The position numbers were made by a program, and so were the translations under genes. The notes under the pieces were generated by a model that had not been told where the DNA came from, did no database searches, and saw nothing but the letters and a program-made list of their open reading frames with translations. From Austropuccinia psidii (taxonomy: Eukaryota; Basidiomycota; Pucciniomycetes; Pucciniales; Sphaerophragmiaceae), in the NCBI GenBank assembly GCA_023105745.1, contig JALGQZ010000011.1, positions 31,618,612-31,682,611 on the forward strand: a stretch of 64,000 nucleotides of DNA, given 5' to 3'. Shown here piece after piece: positions 43,748-55,381 of this stretch. Position 1 is the stretch's first letter; the number at the start of each line of letters is the position of its first letter.

Positions 43748-45162
43748 TGTGAGTTTGTTACCCAAAACCAGAGCACCAGCATGAAAGCCAAAATATCACA
43801 AAACAATGGTAGAGTAAAAGACTACCAAAAATTCAACTAAGTCAAAATGGCTCATAAAAGGACTCAAAAGAAAGAGGCGAGCCATATCTGCTCAAATAGA
43901 AAACTTCCATAATGATAGGACAAATAAAAACAAAGCTATTTAGACTCAAAGGAATTTCTGAGCATAAACCTTCATTTTCACTTCCCATCTTAATTCAATA
44001 ATAAAGATGCCTAATCCAATCAAATGGGTGTTAAAATTGACTCTCTTACTCAGGTATATCAAATGGCACTAGAAAAATTTATCTATCATCAAAAATACCA
44101 AATTTATGGCTAAAAATAAGCCAAATAAGGGTGAAAAAAAGATTCACCTTGCATCTAGCTTATACAGTTTTAGGGTGGGATACTTATGGTGGGGTCTCTT
44201 TGGAAAGAGAAAAATCAGTGCTTCCTGATGGTAAAATACATTTCGTCATAGCTAATACAGAAGAAAATTTTGGGAGCAAACAAACTCTATACAGGAGTTG
44301 ACAAATATTCATATCTGAAGAATGGTATTTAAACGTGATATAACTCTGCCATATTTAATTATACCCATACCAATTGAGATACCATTGTGTAGAGCTAGCC
44401 CAGGGATTCAAAATGAACCAACTTTGAGCTCATCATCTCCAAAAATGATAAAGGTATGTTTGTTTTAAGGTTAAACTCCCACAGTATAGTCAATACACCT
44501 TCACTGTGGCATAATATCCCATATCCTTGAATATGCACTTTCAATCCTATTAAAGAGACATTTTATCCTCCAAACCCTCATAGTGTGTCCTGTATGGGGT
44601 CCCCATACAGGTTCTGTACAGCATTCTATGCTTCATACACATTACAGGAGAGCTGTGTGGTCCCCAAATCAAACCTTTCAGCCTGTATTGATGAAAACTG
44701 CCAAGATATGGTTTCAAACCCACATCTGAGCCCAATTGGAATTATACAGGCTATTTGAAAGCCAAAAGCCATTCATTGGGAGTGAAAATTATTCACTCTT
44801 CCTATGCAAACAGGTACAGAGGCCCTTTCCATCCAGTTTCAGGATAAAAAAGGCCTTTTTTCTGCAAAAAAGAGAATTCCCATCCTGCTCTTGAATTCCT
44901 ATGTAGTACAGCTTTTTACAACAGTTATACTCTTGGAGAACAATCATTTTATACTTTAGTCTTAATATTGTATTTCTCATCATACTTGTTCAACTGATAA
45001 TAAGTGCACCCATGGCTTTCAGAAGTGCTCACCACCACTATCCTTCATAGTAAAGCCCCAAAAACTATTTTTAAAAAACATTTTACTATAAATTACTGTG
45101 TCAAATTCAGAATTGAACTTCTATATACTATCTGATAGCCTTAATATAGACTCAGTGTGACA
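43748..45162 (+). repeat. Element E 5' LTR
   Basis: 1415 bases, TGTGAGTTTGTTACCC...CTCAGTGTGACA; the first 22 bases line up without gaps with the LTR of D (TGTCAGCCTGTGACTC). The hairpin region is degenerate (near 44680-44740). No gene. Confidence 0.85.
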
Positions 45163-45913
45163 TTTTTGGGGCCTGGATGTGTTTTTCAACTATTTCTGGG
45201 ACTTTTTAGGCACAGAAGTGAGGTTTTATTCTTACTCTTTATGTTTTATTTTTAGGCATAAGAATATCTTAAAATAAGAATTACAATCTATTAATTATCA
45301 TATATTATTATTTCTTGAGCAGGATATAGTCACATACCACTGTGTTTTATTATTTTCTATAAATTGTTGATATGGTATATTACAAGGTTAATTATCACTG
45401 TCCTCTTTAGGAATATTCTTGATATCAAAAGCAAAAAATCCTTTTTTCTTTTAAAAACCTAATGAATCCTCTGTACTGTAAATAACAGCTTCAGATGGTG
45501 TGGTTGAACATATCAAAAGTTTGAATTGATGATAAGAACCAACTATATACCATTATTTGTGTTAATTACAGAATACACAGTGTGATATATTTGAGTTACA
45601 GCAGTAACCCAAAGTGTGCCAGCCAGTTCCATTAACATGGAAATTGGTATGACCAAGCCATAGTCACTTTACAGAGGTGTAATTCAGCCATATATTACAC
45701 CAAAGTCCATTCTTTGAGTTGAAGAAGAATTTTCAAGAGTCAAAAGTGACATTGAGCCTTCAGATTTGTCTACTAGTGGAAAAAAACTTCATACAACTAG
45801 AATCAAAGTCACAGGAAAATCCACCAGTGACCACTTCAGATTCAGAACACGGGAAGAAAGGAAAAGTGAACAGAAACAATGAAAGCCCAATCTCAACGAA
45901 GAAGTGGACCCCC
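45163..45913 (+). pseudogene. Element E leader and leader exon
   Basis: A worn primer site, TGGGGCCTGGATGTG (45167-45181), follows the LTR. A donor-like GTGAGG and a TTTTTAGGC acceptor then match the position of GTAAGT and TTTTTTAGGC in D. From about 45720 the leader exon (LKKNFQESK.TLSLQ...ENPPVTTSDSEHGKKGK) matches D at 61081-61205; it keeps TGG (KKWTP) where D has TGA. The last five bases CCCCC are the target duplication of element C. Confidence 0.6.
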
Positions 45914-47750
45914 TGTAAGGTGTGGATATGAAACTTTGATTAAAAATCAAGTACTTTTCCTGTCCTCAAAATTTGTATAAGGTAAAATTCAGTTAAAAAT
46001 AGTATGAAATATTATTTTTAAGAGAAAACACGCCAAATTTATTGTTTATAACTTTATTAGTATAAAACAATAATATTATAAAAATTTATTGTTTTACCAA
46101 CAATAAAAATTTATCCAAAAAATACTCTACAAGAGGTATTTTAAGGCTACAAAAGAAATTTCTTCAAGAGAAATTTCAATTGGAATTAATTGAGCAAAGA
46201 ACTGCAAGCAATTAATTAAAGAACAAAGTCTTTAAAAAGAATATTAAAGAGAAAACACGCCCAAAAGCGACCAGAGTGAATTTGGAAACAAAGTGACAAA
46301 GCTTACAGTGATGAAAGATGCTTTAATTCACTTTTGGGGTGGTTCAGGGGTAAAAATGATTATAAGAGTTACAAACAATGATTATAATGATTTTTTCACG
46401 TGGTTAAATGGATTAAAATGATTTCAAAATGGTGGTTGGAATCCTTGATTGATTGGTTTAACAGTGTTTAAACTAATTAATAAAAGGAAAAGATTCTAAC
46501 ATGAAGAGAAAAGTGGGGCAAAGAAGACATTCTTTTATAGCCATCAATTCTCTTACTCCAAAAGTAAATTTTACTCTTTTCAGTCGTGAAAAACAGTCTG
46601 ACAACAGAAAAGCCACTTATGGCAGTATTGAAACCTGGTTTAGACCAAAAAGGGCTGGTTTAAGCCATTTTTAGCCATTTTTAGCCATTTTAGACCCTTA
46701 AATCAGCCATTACTATAGCAATACCAGGCCTAGAGCCTTCAAACCACGGCATAATGTGTGTAAGAGGCGTAGAAATCAGTTAAAACTGTTTTTACTATGG
46801 TTGTTTTATCTTAAGGGTAGTTTTACCCTCTTGGCAACAGCTAAAACTACCCCAGTTGGTATCAAAACCTCATCATCAATTGAGTGCACAGACCCTGTAG
46901 CTCAATTCCAGGCCAAAATTGATGAAATTTTGCATGAATTTTGACACCCCACACCTGTCAGCAAGGACTTTTGGGGTCTAGCTCCCCCTTAGAGCTTGAG
47001 TTCCTTTCCCCCCCCAAATTTAATCTTTCCAATTTATTTTTCCTTTAATTCCTCATCATGTATTATACTTATAATTTACATATGTAATTCAATTCAATTG
47101 TACATTATAATACAGTAAAAATTGACACCTCATATGTAAATCAAAGTTCACTTATGTAATACACGCGCACATTTTGACATTTCAATTGAATTCAATTGAA
47201 AATACTTCAATTCCTCATAACTTCTAAACTAAACACCACACCTCAATGTTAACACAAAAATTGATGGTTAAAACCACATGTGGTGTGAAGTAAATTAAGG
47301 TTTTGAGGATTTTCAACTTCTGTATTGAAAAAACTAAAAACTTAATTTAAGCTTATTTAGAGTTGAGTTACAAGAATTTCACTCAGAGGTGACCCCACCT
47401 GATTTTTTATGAGGAATCCAATGGTGAAATAATTTTTATGTATTTATTTATTGGATAAAAAGTTACAATAATTTTTATTTAACTTTTTTTCAAATTTATT
47501 TATTTTTTCACAGTTTTGTTAAAATTTCATTTTTACTTAATTTTTTCAAGTGTCAATGTAATTTCATATTTACAAAATTTAATATATTTCTATTTTTAAA
47601 TTGCAATTAATTTTTATTTTTAATATAATTTTATATTTATATTTTGATTTTTATTTTAATAATATAAATAAGTTTATTTTATGTATATTAATATGTTATT
47701 TTTTATATTTGTGGTCTTTTGGGTATATGAAATTACCTCTAAGGCTCACA
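45914..47750 (-). repeat. Element C 3' LTR
   Basis: 1837 bases, TGTAAGG...GGCTCACA on the plus strand. Three units of the AGCCATTTTT repeat (about 46660-46690), while the other LTR has one. 22-bp palindrome at 47180-47201. No gene; short ORFs are the same LTR shadows seen in N and B. Confidence 0.95.
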
Positions 47751-47762
47751 TTCCCTCCCCCT
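47751..47762 (-). other. Polypurine tract of element C
   Basis: The minus strand reads AGGGGGAGGGAA directly before the 3' LTR, the plus-strand primer position. Confidence 0.75.
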
Positions 47763-47773
47763 AAAAAAGAACA

Positions 47774-49009
47774 TTACTTTGTAATATTGGTGTTTCTAGT
47801 GTGTCTGAATCTTCTGAGGAGTTTGTTAGCTTCTGGTATATCTTTTTCTTCTAACCATTCATCTTCACAAGTTGGGTCACTGTACCTAACAAGGTATTCC
47901 TTTACTTTCTTGGTTCTTAATTTCCTTTCTTTAAGAACTTTGGTAATTTTCTTAGTACCAGATGTCTCGATAGGAGGTATAACTTGGGGAATCTTATTCC
48001 TCAAGGGAAATTTCTCAGCATCACTAGATTTATATGGCTTTATCAAGCTCACTGGAAATGTAGGGTGCTTATTTCTAAGTTCTTCAGATAACTCTACTTC
48101 AACAGCATTTTCTCCATGGAGGGCCTTAATCACAAAAGGTCCTGCAAAGGAGTCTTTTAAAATTTTACATCCTTTGATGTTATTGAAGTTAGTGGTGGAT
48201 ACAAGAACGAGGTCCCCCACTTTGAAATCTGGAGTTGCATGTGATTTATCCCATTTATCTTTAGCATATGCAAAAGAGTCCTCCATGCATCTTACTGCAT
48301 GATTTCTAGCTTTGTCTAGCATTCCTTTGAAGCTAGCAGCTGTGGGATATATTTCAATTAAGTCTTTCCTCAAGGAATCTTGGGGTAACTTGGGGTTCCA
48401 TCCTTTTTCTAGAATAGCAGGAGTCTGATTGGTACTGGCATGGATTGATGTTTTATATGCTAATTCCAGTTCTGGCAACAGAGTACACCAATCATGGGTA
48501 TATCCATCACAATCTTTGAATTCAAGGCCATATGCACAAAACCTTCTCACCATGTCCTCTAAGGTTTGGATCATCCTTTCAGCCAGGCCATCAGTTTGTG
48601 GGTGGTAGGCTGTAGAGAAAGACAGTTTAGTGCCAAATAATTGGTGAAGATTTGTCCATAGTGCTGAAGTGAATTCGGGATCTCTATCACTGATGATATT
48701 TGTAAATATCCCAGTCCATGATACTACTCTATTCCATATCAGAAGAGCTGTATTCATGGCTGTATCATCTTTGTGACATGGTAAAAAGATTGGAGTTTTA
48801 CTGAATCTGTCCACAATTACTAGGCAAGCATTATAGCTCCTGTCACCTCCTGGTGGTAGGCCAGTTACCCAATCCATATGGACAATTTCCCAAGGTCTGT
48901 TTGGTTCTTGGATTTTTATCATATTTCCAAGTCTTTTGCCAGTGGATTTATTTGCCTTTTGGCATCTGTCACAGGTTTTGCAATACTCTGCAACATCTTT
49001 CTGCCACAT
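47774..49009 (-). pseudogene. Element C integrase with chromodomain-like tail
   Basis: 411 codons, open to the natural stop. The zinc domain's second half (EYCKTCDRCQKANKS) starts it. The core has HMDWVTGLPPGG, SDRDPEFTS and HPQTDGLAERM, the full D,D-35-E set, followed by KVGDLVLVSTTNF, FAGPFVIKALHG and the tail REYLVRYSDP-type chromodomain-like end (ending TRNTNITK). This is the best preserved integrase tail in the window. The ATG at 49009 is only the first Met after an in-frame TGA (49024-49022) in the zinc domain; the frame continues upstream. Confidence 0.9.
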
Positions 49010-49066
49010 TGGCCACCATATTCAGGTCTTTACTTTCTCTCTTGTTCTGTCTTCAGACAGATGTCC

Positions 49067-50533
49067 TCAAAAGGGACTATCATGGAATTCTTTCAGTACA
49101 AGATTGATTAATGACCTGTCTACAACTGTCATGACACATGTGTGCTTGGTTCTGTGGTAAATTATACCATCCAGTAGGTGAAATCTTCCTTCATCATAAG
49201 ATTTTCTCCATACTTCATCCAAGGCATGTATTAGAGAGTTGTCTTTACAGTCTTGGTTAAGTAATTGGCATAAGATGCTACAATTCTTATCTTGAGTGTA
49301 GCTGCTTCTGACTTCTTCAAAGAAGGTGGTGTTCAAGTCTGTAACACTTATTCCTTCTATTGGAATTTGTGGTGAAGCTTCTTCTGGCACATAAGCAGGA
49401 ATATCAATATTATTTGGTAATGGCCATCTGCTTAGTCCATCTGCATTCTTATGAATATTCCCATCCTTATGAACAATAGTCATATTGCCTCTGTATTCTT
49501 GTATGGCTATTTGCCATCTGAGCATGTGTCTGTTGGGTGTTTTCATGTTCAAAAGTGATTTGACAGCTGTATAATCTGTTCTCACTTCAAAAATACATCC
49601 CTCTAAGAAGTAGTTCAATTTGTCCAAGGCCCAGACAAGGCATAGACATTCCATATGGCTCGCTCCATATCTGGCTTCAGTTGGTTTGATTTGCCTGGAT
49701 ATGAAACATATGGGTCCTTCCACAGGCTTATCATTTATGATCTGAACTTGGTGAAGTGCAGCACCCAGTCCATCTCCTGATGCATCAATATACAGTTTGA
49801 AAGGCAATTTAAAGTCTGGCATCAGTAAGAGTGGAGCAGTGGTCAATGCTTCTCTTAGAGACTCCAAAGCTTTGACTCTGTCAACAGTCATCTCAAACAC
49901 TGTGTCTTTGTCACACAACTTATAAAGTGGTCTTGCTATGGATGCAAAATCTTTAATGTGTTGCCTGTAATGTCCTGCAAAACCTAAGAATGACTGAATT
50001 TCCTTATTCTGAGGCATGGGTTTTAACAATACTGCTGCAACTTTGTTTTTGTCAATTCCAAGGGACAAACCAGATACAACATGTCCTAGTGCTTTAAGTT
50101 CTTTAAATCCAAAATGACATTTCTTCAAGGAGATTTTCATGTTTACTGATTGGATTTTTGTCAAAACTCTTGATAATCTGTACATGTGCTCCTCCCAAGT
50201 CTTTGAACAGATAATAATGTCATCAATGTAAATGATTAACCATCCCTCTGAGAGTTCTGCAGGGAAGATTTCATTCATCATTCTTTGGAAGTGTGAAGGT
50301 GCATTTTTGATACCAAAGGGCATCCTTAAGTATTCATACACTCCACAATGAACAATAATTCTCAAGTATTTTCTTGCTCTTGGTGTTACCACATTTTGAT
50401 GGAATCCTTTAAGGGCATCCATAGTGGTTATATACACTGCTTGAGATATTTGAGTAAGGGCAATTTGGATTTTTGGTATTGGGTATCTGTCTGGGACAGT
50501 GTAAGTGTTCAGAGCGCTAAAGTCCCCAACCAT
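49067..50533 (-). pseudogene. Element C RT and RNase H
   Basis: 488 codons in frame with the integrase ORF. RT from [32 protein letters not shown], the catalytic [37 protein letters not shown]. RNase [16 protein letters not shown] (Asp present, unlike element A), [10 protein letters not shown], an altered third box (TDYTAVKS), NADGLSRW. Linker to the IN zinc domain, ending in a TGA where B reads FSGHLSEDR (TCA to TGA). RT would copy the RNA; RNase H would remove it. Upstream, stops at about 50538, 50758 and 50906 separate it from protease. Confidence 0.9.
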
Positions 50534-50905
50534 TCTTTATTTTCCATTATGCCACGCCACTATAACTGGTGTTGTTATTTCTACTTCCTCATTGTGGCCT
50601 ACTTTTCTTATTACACCAAGGTCCAGAAGTTCTTTGATATGAATTTCTAGAGCTTCTCTTGATTTTGGACTTTCTGGATAAGCAGGTCTTCTTAAGAGTG
50701 GTGGATAAGGTCTCTCAATGTTAAGAATGATGTCAACTTCATGACCAATAATTGCTCACACAGGTTCTTTGTCTGTAGCAAATGCTCTTCTGTGGTCATA
50801 CAAAAGGGAAGAAAGTTCATTTTCTTGTTTATCAGTCAGATGAAGGCTTATCTCAGCCTCATTTAACTGTTCAGACTTGAATTTTTCTAACTCTAAGTTG
50901 ACTGG

Positions 50906-51310
50906 TTATACTTTGTCTACTGTAATTTGTCTTTTAAATGGTAAAAAGGCAAATTTCTGGCGCTTATTGTCCCCAATTGTAAAGTATCTGTCTTTGTTAT
51001 TATGTAAATCTATCCCATACATTATTAAATAGTCATTTCCCAATATAAAATGGGTACTAGAGCAATTTTCCATAACAAAAAATTCAACTGTGATCCTTAA
51101 ATTCCCATTTATGTGTGGGAATATGACATTGGCCTCAAAGATTCCTAATGCTTTCATTGGGTTACTTGCACTGTTGAATTTTATACCATCAATTGGTAAC
51201 AATTGGTCTTCAAAATTTGGTACACAAGTCTTAAGAAAAGATTTTCCAACACAAGAGCAGAAGGCTCCTGGGTCAAGCAAAAGTTTGGTGGGCTTGTTGT
51301 CAATCACCAC
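50906..51310 (-). pseudogene. Element C protease
   Basis: 134 codons: KPTKLLLDPGAFCSCVGKSF, LPIDGIKFNSASNPMKAL, FILGNDYLIMYGIDLHNNKD and KRQKFAFLPFKRQITV. The DPG at the active site matches element B, so it is a family trait, not damage in one copy. The ATG is the first after solo LTR F; the true frame continues into gag across F. It ends at TAA, followed in the same frame by PVNLELEKFKSEQLNEAEI and the RT start. Confidence 0.85.
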
Positions 51311-51362
51311 TTCTGTTATACAGGAGTTACCAGCTGTATAACCTTTTCCTGTGTTTGGTTTT

Positions 51363-52793
51363 TGTCAGGATGATACTATGATAAAGGTATAACTAGGCTA
51401 ATTACAGCTTTAACTGTGTATGTGACACGACAGAAAATGATTTAAAAAAAGATTTATAAAGGTTTATAATAAGATAGAAGGGTTCTACTATTGAGAAATA
51501 GTGGTGGTGAGCGCTATTGAGAACCCTGGGTGCAGGCTTTATCTGTTGGATTACAATAATAAAGTCTACAATAATTAAAGATTATAATTATACCTGATTA
51601 TTTAACCAAGAGTAAAACTGTTTTTGACAGTTTACTACGTAGGTTATTCAAGAGCAGGATGAGGAGAGGATTTTGGCTGTGAAAAGCCCTCCTTTTATCC
51701 TGAAATTGGGGTGGAAAGGCTGCTAGACCTTTCCACATAGAGGAAGTGAAGATTTTTCACTCTATATGACAGGCTTGTGGTTTGCAAACAGCCTGTATAC
51801 CCTGTATTGGGCTCAGATGTGGTTTTGAAACCACATCTGGGCAGTTTTCACCAATAAAGGGTGAAAATTTTCATCTGGGGACCTCACAGCCTGATTCTGA
51901 CGTGTATGACGCGTAGAATGCTGTACAGAAACTGTATGGGACCCCAGTATTGACTGACATATGAGGTATTGAAGTAAAAACATGCTTCTACGTCTATTTG
52001 ACTCCTCATGTTCATGGTTATGGGATATTATCCCATGGTAAGGCTGTATCTGATAGCAGGTGGGATTTTGCCCTTAAAATGGTCATAACTCTGTCGGTGT
52101 TTAAGATATCAAGCTCAAAGTTGGTTCATTGAATAGCTCTGTATGCGCTCTACACAATGGTACCCAACTTGACTTGGTTATCATTAAATATGACAAAGGT
52201 ATCCCATGTACAAGTATTTTTGTACATTCACGTGGTCTGGTCAAAAGCTGTATTAAGCTTGTTTGGCCAATAACTTCTGTTGTAGTTGAGTTATGAGGAA
52301 ATGGATGGCACCATCAGATAGCCCTTATTGTGCTCTTTCCAAAAAGACCCCACTTCAGGTATCTCACACTAAGACTGTAAAAGTTAGATGAGAGGTGAAT
52401 GTTTTGTTCACCCTTATTTGGTCTGAATTTGACCATAACTCAAGTAATACTGGTGCTAGCTCAGTTTGGCTGGTACCATTGGATATCCCTGGCTTAGAGC
52501 TTCATTTTGAGTACCCATTTGACGGGGTTAAGCCTCTCCTGCTAGATTTTAGATGAGAGGTGAAAATTAAGGTTTATGCTCAGCACTAACTTTGAGCAGG
52601 AATAACTTTGTTATTTCTTGTTCTATGGTGATGGGACTTATATTTTCAGGAAGAGGTGAGTTTCCTCTTTCTTTTGATACCTTTTGAGCTAGTTTGGCTC
52701 AGCTCCATGTTTTGGTGGTATTTTGGCTATACCATTGGTTTATGGTATTTTGGCTGTCATGCTTGTGCTCTGGTTTTGAGTCACAGGCTGACA
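51363..52793 (-). mobile_element. Solo LTR F (family 3) in element C, TSD GTTTT
   Basis: 1431 bases, TGTCAGG...GGCTGACA. GTTTT lies at 51358-51362 and 52794-52798. It contains a perfect hairpin (51814-51839) with a nearly perfect outer stem (51799-51810 and 51851-51862). It splits codons KTK and PN of the gag-pol frame. Youngest layer of the deepest nest. No gene inside. Confidence 0.97.
51799..51862. repeat. Nested hairpin in a family 3 LTR
   Basis: Inner arms CAGATGTGGTTT (51814-51825) and AAACCACATCTG (51828-51839) pair perfectly around a two-base loop. Outer arms ACCCTGTATTGG and CCAATAAAGGGT pair with one mismatch. The same structure is at 515-578 (outer stem perfect) and about 60010-60070, with worn forms in the other family 3 LTRs. 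It may act in RNA (packaging, dimer, priming) or as a protein site; unknown. Confidence 0.75.
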
Positions 52794-52824
52794 GTTTTGT
52801 CTTCATAAGTTGTGCATCTTGAAC

Positions 52825-53733
52825 TTATGATAAATCAACTTGACCATTGCTCAATTGTGGTAAGTGGGAATAAGATTCCATGATGTCAAAAGTGGCATTG
52901 ATATTTTCTATATCTTTTGAAGATTCAGAAAATATGGATGACTTATCATCTGAATTGTCTTCAATTATGTCTTCTTTTTCAACATCTGGTCCCTTTTCAA
53001 TGTCAATTTCATTGATTTTCCCCCTTTTTGGACATGTATTGGCTAAATGGGTGGGTCTTTGGCAAATATGGCATTTTCTGACTGTATCTGCAGATTTATA
53101 TTTAATATTACTAGAATTTTCTTTGAGGTTTGTGTCCACAGAATCTTTCCAAGGTGTATTAAAACTTGTTTTGAGATTCACCCTACTAGAACCAATTTTG
53201 GTTCTGGTGGTTACTTCTTCTAGTATATTGATAATATCCTCTGCTGAAGATTGTTCAGTAGTCCTGCTTTTGACAGCATGCTCTAAGTCACCTCCACATT
53301 GTCTCAGAATTTTTCTATGGATCCTAAATTCTGACATGTCAGGATATAATTCTGTTAATCTGTCCTTTTGTTGCCAAAACCATGGTAAAGCTTTGTCTTC
53401 ATCAGCATTAAATTTGGCAGATTCAAAGGCTGTTTCAACTTTAAACCTCCAAGCATCATTTGCCCATTTGTTGATGATTTGGGTTTTCCACCAAGTCCAA
53501 CTCTGGTGTACATGTGCTTGTCTTATTTTGATGTACCATCTGTGAGCTGATCTGGTAAACAAGGTGTTAAACCTGGCTGTTACCAATCTGTCTGGTAATT
53601 CAAAATCCTCTTTGATCATGTCAATACCTCTAATGAATTCCATATGGTCATACTCTCCTTCACCACTGAAGTGAGGCCATTCTTTAATTTTTGGAACTTC
53701 TTTCAAGAGTGCTTGGCCCATTGATGGTTCCAA
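52825..53733 (-). pseudogene. Element C gag: capsid and zinc knuckle
   Basis: 302 codons. Capsid: KEWPHFSGEGEYDHMEFI, FTRSAHRWYIKIRQAH, SWTWWKTQIINKWAND, QQKDRLTELYPDMSEF, ILRQCGGDLEHAVKSR. The zinc knuckle CHICQRPTHLANTC is a complete CX2CX4HX4C. An acidic tail (DVEKEDIIEDNSDDKSS) leads towards protease. It ends at TAA where element B reads DLSKVQDAQL; then solo LTR F follows. The upstream piece (53756-54853) is out of frame because of one extra A in a run near 53760. Confidence 0.9.
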
Positions 53734-53755
53734 GTTATGAAAAGAAGTAGATAAT

Positions 53756-54853
53756 TCATTTTTTTAATTGTGAATTATCAGGATCCAATACTTCTGGATT
53801 TGAAATTCTTGTGCCCACATTTTGATTTAGAAGTGTAGACTTTCTTGGTAAGGTATTCAGTATTTGTTCAATGTCATTCATTTTACTTTTGCTACACCTT
53901 TGGGAATTTCTGTATTCATGTTGGAAGCTTTGTATTAAATTTATTACTTCAATTTTATACATGTCTTCCTTATGTGTCAGTTCTTGCCATAACTCTGTCT
54001 GTCTTGTATTATCAGCAGTGACTTGATTCAATTTCATTGATAATTTTGATACTTCTTCTTGTGAAGCATCAAAACACTTTTTCAAGGCAATGGTATATGT
54101 CTTTACTTCAGTAAATGAATTTGAAATGTCATCAAGGACTTTCTTATTATCTCCCTTGATAATATTTATTGCTTGTTCAATTCTTGTTTCAATTATGTCA
54201 TCAATATTGAATTTAGAATATTTATCTGTTAATTCTTTAATAATGGCAGATTGTTCATTTATTTTATGGTTAGAAGAATTATCATTATTGGAATTTTTAA
54301 TTGTGCTTAAAACCTTTTCAAAACGCATAAGTGTTTCATTAATTTGGCACAGACTCAGGTTGTTTGTTTTAATGTTGTTACAAATGGTTTCATTTTTATC
54401 ATAAAGATGTTTTTTCACGTCATTTATAGCATTATACAACTCTGGGATGGAATCAAATATGTCAGAAATCATTTCTGGAATCTTAATCTGGCTTCCTCCT
54501 TCTTCTGTAGTTCCATCATGGTTCTGGCCATATGAAATACATTTTCCATGGCATCCTGCTGAATCTTTGGGATTCTGTAGCCCTGGCTGTAAGGCTTTGG
54601 GGCTGGTGCCTTCCCTTTGCCCTTGTTTGGAGTTTGTGGCTGCTTTTTCACGTTGGAATTGCTGCTGCTGGCCACTGGGGCTGTTTTTGGCACTGGTTTG
54701 GGTGGTGGAGGGTTGGTTTTCCTCCATTCTAGTGTCAAAAGCATCATGTTTTTCTTCTCCATCAATGGATGCCATCCATTGAGCAATTTGCAAGTGTTGG
54801 GATGGCCCAAGAATTTTCTTACTGTCAGGTAAGAATTCATGAAATTCTTCCAC
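53756..54853 (-). pseudogene. Element C gag: Gln-rich linker and coiled coil
   Basis: 365 codons. The first about 120 are Ser/Gln/Lys-rich (SPSGQQQQFQREKAATNSKQ) and overlap the +1 ORF. Then a long helical region (DVKKHLYDKNETICNNIK, EEVSKLSMKLNQVTADNTRQ, VINLIQSFQHEYRNSQR) suits a coiled coil for Gag assembly. Ends in SQLKK through a frameshift in an A run (seven A, against six in element B). Upstream, the gag ATG at 55132 (MPSTTSGASYN) is followed by a TAA at 54964-54962. Confidence 0.85.
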
Positions 54854-55068
54854 AGGTCTGCAAGGATCTGGTACTCCTTGAATTGGAGTGCATTGTTGTA
54901 TGCACTGTGGCTGGCTTTGTATATGTCCACAGAGGCTTGTTGTGGCGGTGTCAGCTCTTTTTTAAGGTAAAATGGTATTATCAGCTTCAGAATGGCCCAT
55001 TTTAGTTGTTTGGAAGTCATCAACTGACCCTTTTCCTTCTGTACCTGATTGGCCTCTGCCATAATCAC
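54469..55068 (-). CDS. Overlapping +1-frame ORF inside element C gag
   Basis: 199 codons from MIMAEANQVQKEKGQL to EEARLRFQK, one base out of phase with gag (start 64 bases after the gag ATG, as in element B). It aligns with 8351-8926 of element A although the families differ: QQASVDIY, NSYLTVRKFLGHP, LLNGWHPLMEKKN, then a Pro/Ser/Lys-rich stretch and a final helix YRIPKIQQDAMENVFHMART. It has no stop in element C, while the gag frame over the same bases does. It may be the real Gag N-terminal domain or a separate small protein. No known domain recognised. Confidence 0.6.
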   Translation of the reverse strand: MIMAEANQVQKEKGQLMTSKQLKWAILKLIIPFYLKKELTPPQQASVDIYKASHSAYNNALQFKEYQILADLWKNFMNSYLTVRKFLGHPNTCKLLNGWHPLMEKKNMMLLTLEWRKTNPPPPKPVPKTAPVASSSNSNVKKQPQTPNKGKGKAPAPKPYSQGYRIPKIQQDAMENVFHMARTMMELQKKEEARLRFQK

Positions 55069-55113
55069 GTCTATTACCTTTTTGGGAGCTCCTTGAGGGG
55101 TTGTAGCTGGCTC

Positions 55114-55183
55114 CTGACGTGGTTGAAGGCATAATTATGGTTTAAAAAGGCTTAAAATAGTGTTTTTGCATCAAAAAACTTAC
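55114..55183 (-). other. Putative intron of element C (GT-AG, 70 bases)
   Basis: The minus strand has the consensus donor GTAAGT (55183-55178) and acceptor CACGTCAG (ending 55114). Phase 1 on both sides: codon A+GA joins ...KNLAN to ASYNPSRSSQKG of gag without changing frame. It removes the MPSTTSG start codon. Confidence 0.6.
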
Positions 55184-55381
55184 TATTGGCCAAATTTTTA
55201 GCTTTCTGAAGAGTATTACTTATGTCCAAGTTAGTTAATTCAGAAGATATTGGCTCAGGTTGATTATTTTGAGTCACAATCACAGTACTATTATGGTCTG
55301 AATTAATAGTGCTTTCAGGAACAATGCTGGTGACTGTTGAGGCTGTTTCAATGTTTTCTTGTCTTACCACATTGTCAGACA
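55184..55381 (-). CDS. Element C leader exon
   Basis: About 65 codons, open throughout, starting after the acceptor TTAATTTTAG: SDNVVRQENIETASTVTS, then ESTINSDHNSTVIVTQNNQ and PEPISSELTNLDISNTLQ. It is Ser/Thr/Asn-rich and probably disordered. No ATG starts it, so it would need an upstream exon. Element B has the same exon with one stop. Function unknown; it would lengthen Gag at its N terminus. Confidence 0.55.

Noticed and set aside
47601..48302. 233-codon ORF on the plus strand over element C integrase, also 39895-40620 over element B
   Set aside because: It is the antisense shadow of a well-defined integrase with full catalytic motifs; its hydrophobic, Leu/Ser-rich make-up is typical of antisense pol frames.
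52880..53545. 221-codon plus-strand ORF over element C gag, with a counterpart at 36212-36757
   Set aside because: Antisense shadow of the capsid and zinc knuckle; conserved only as far as the sense protein forces it.
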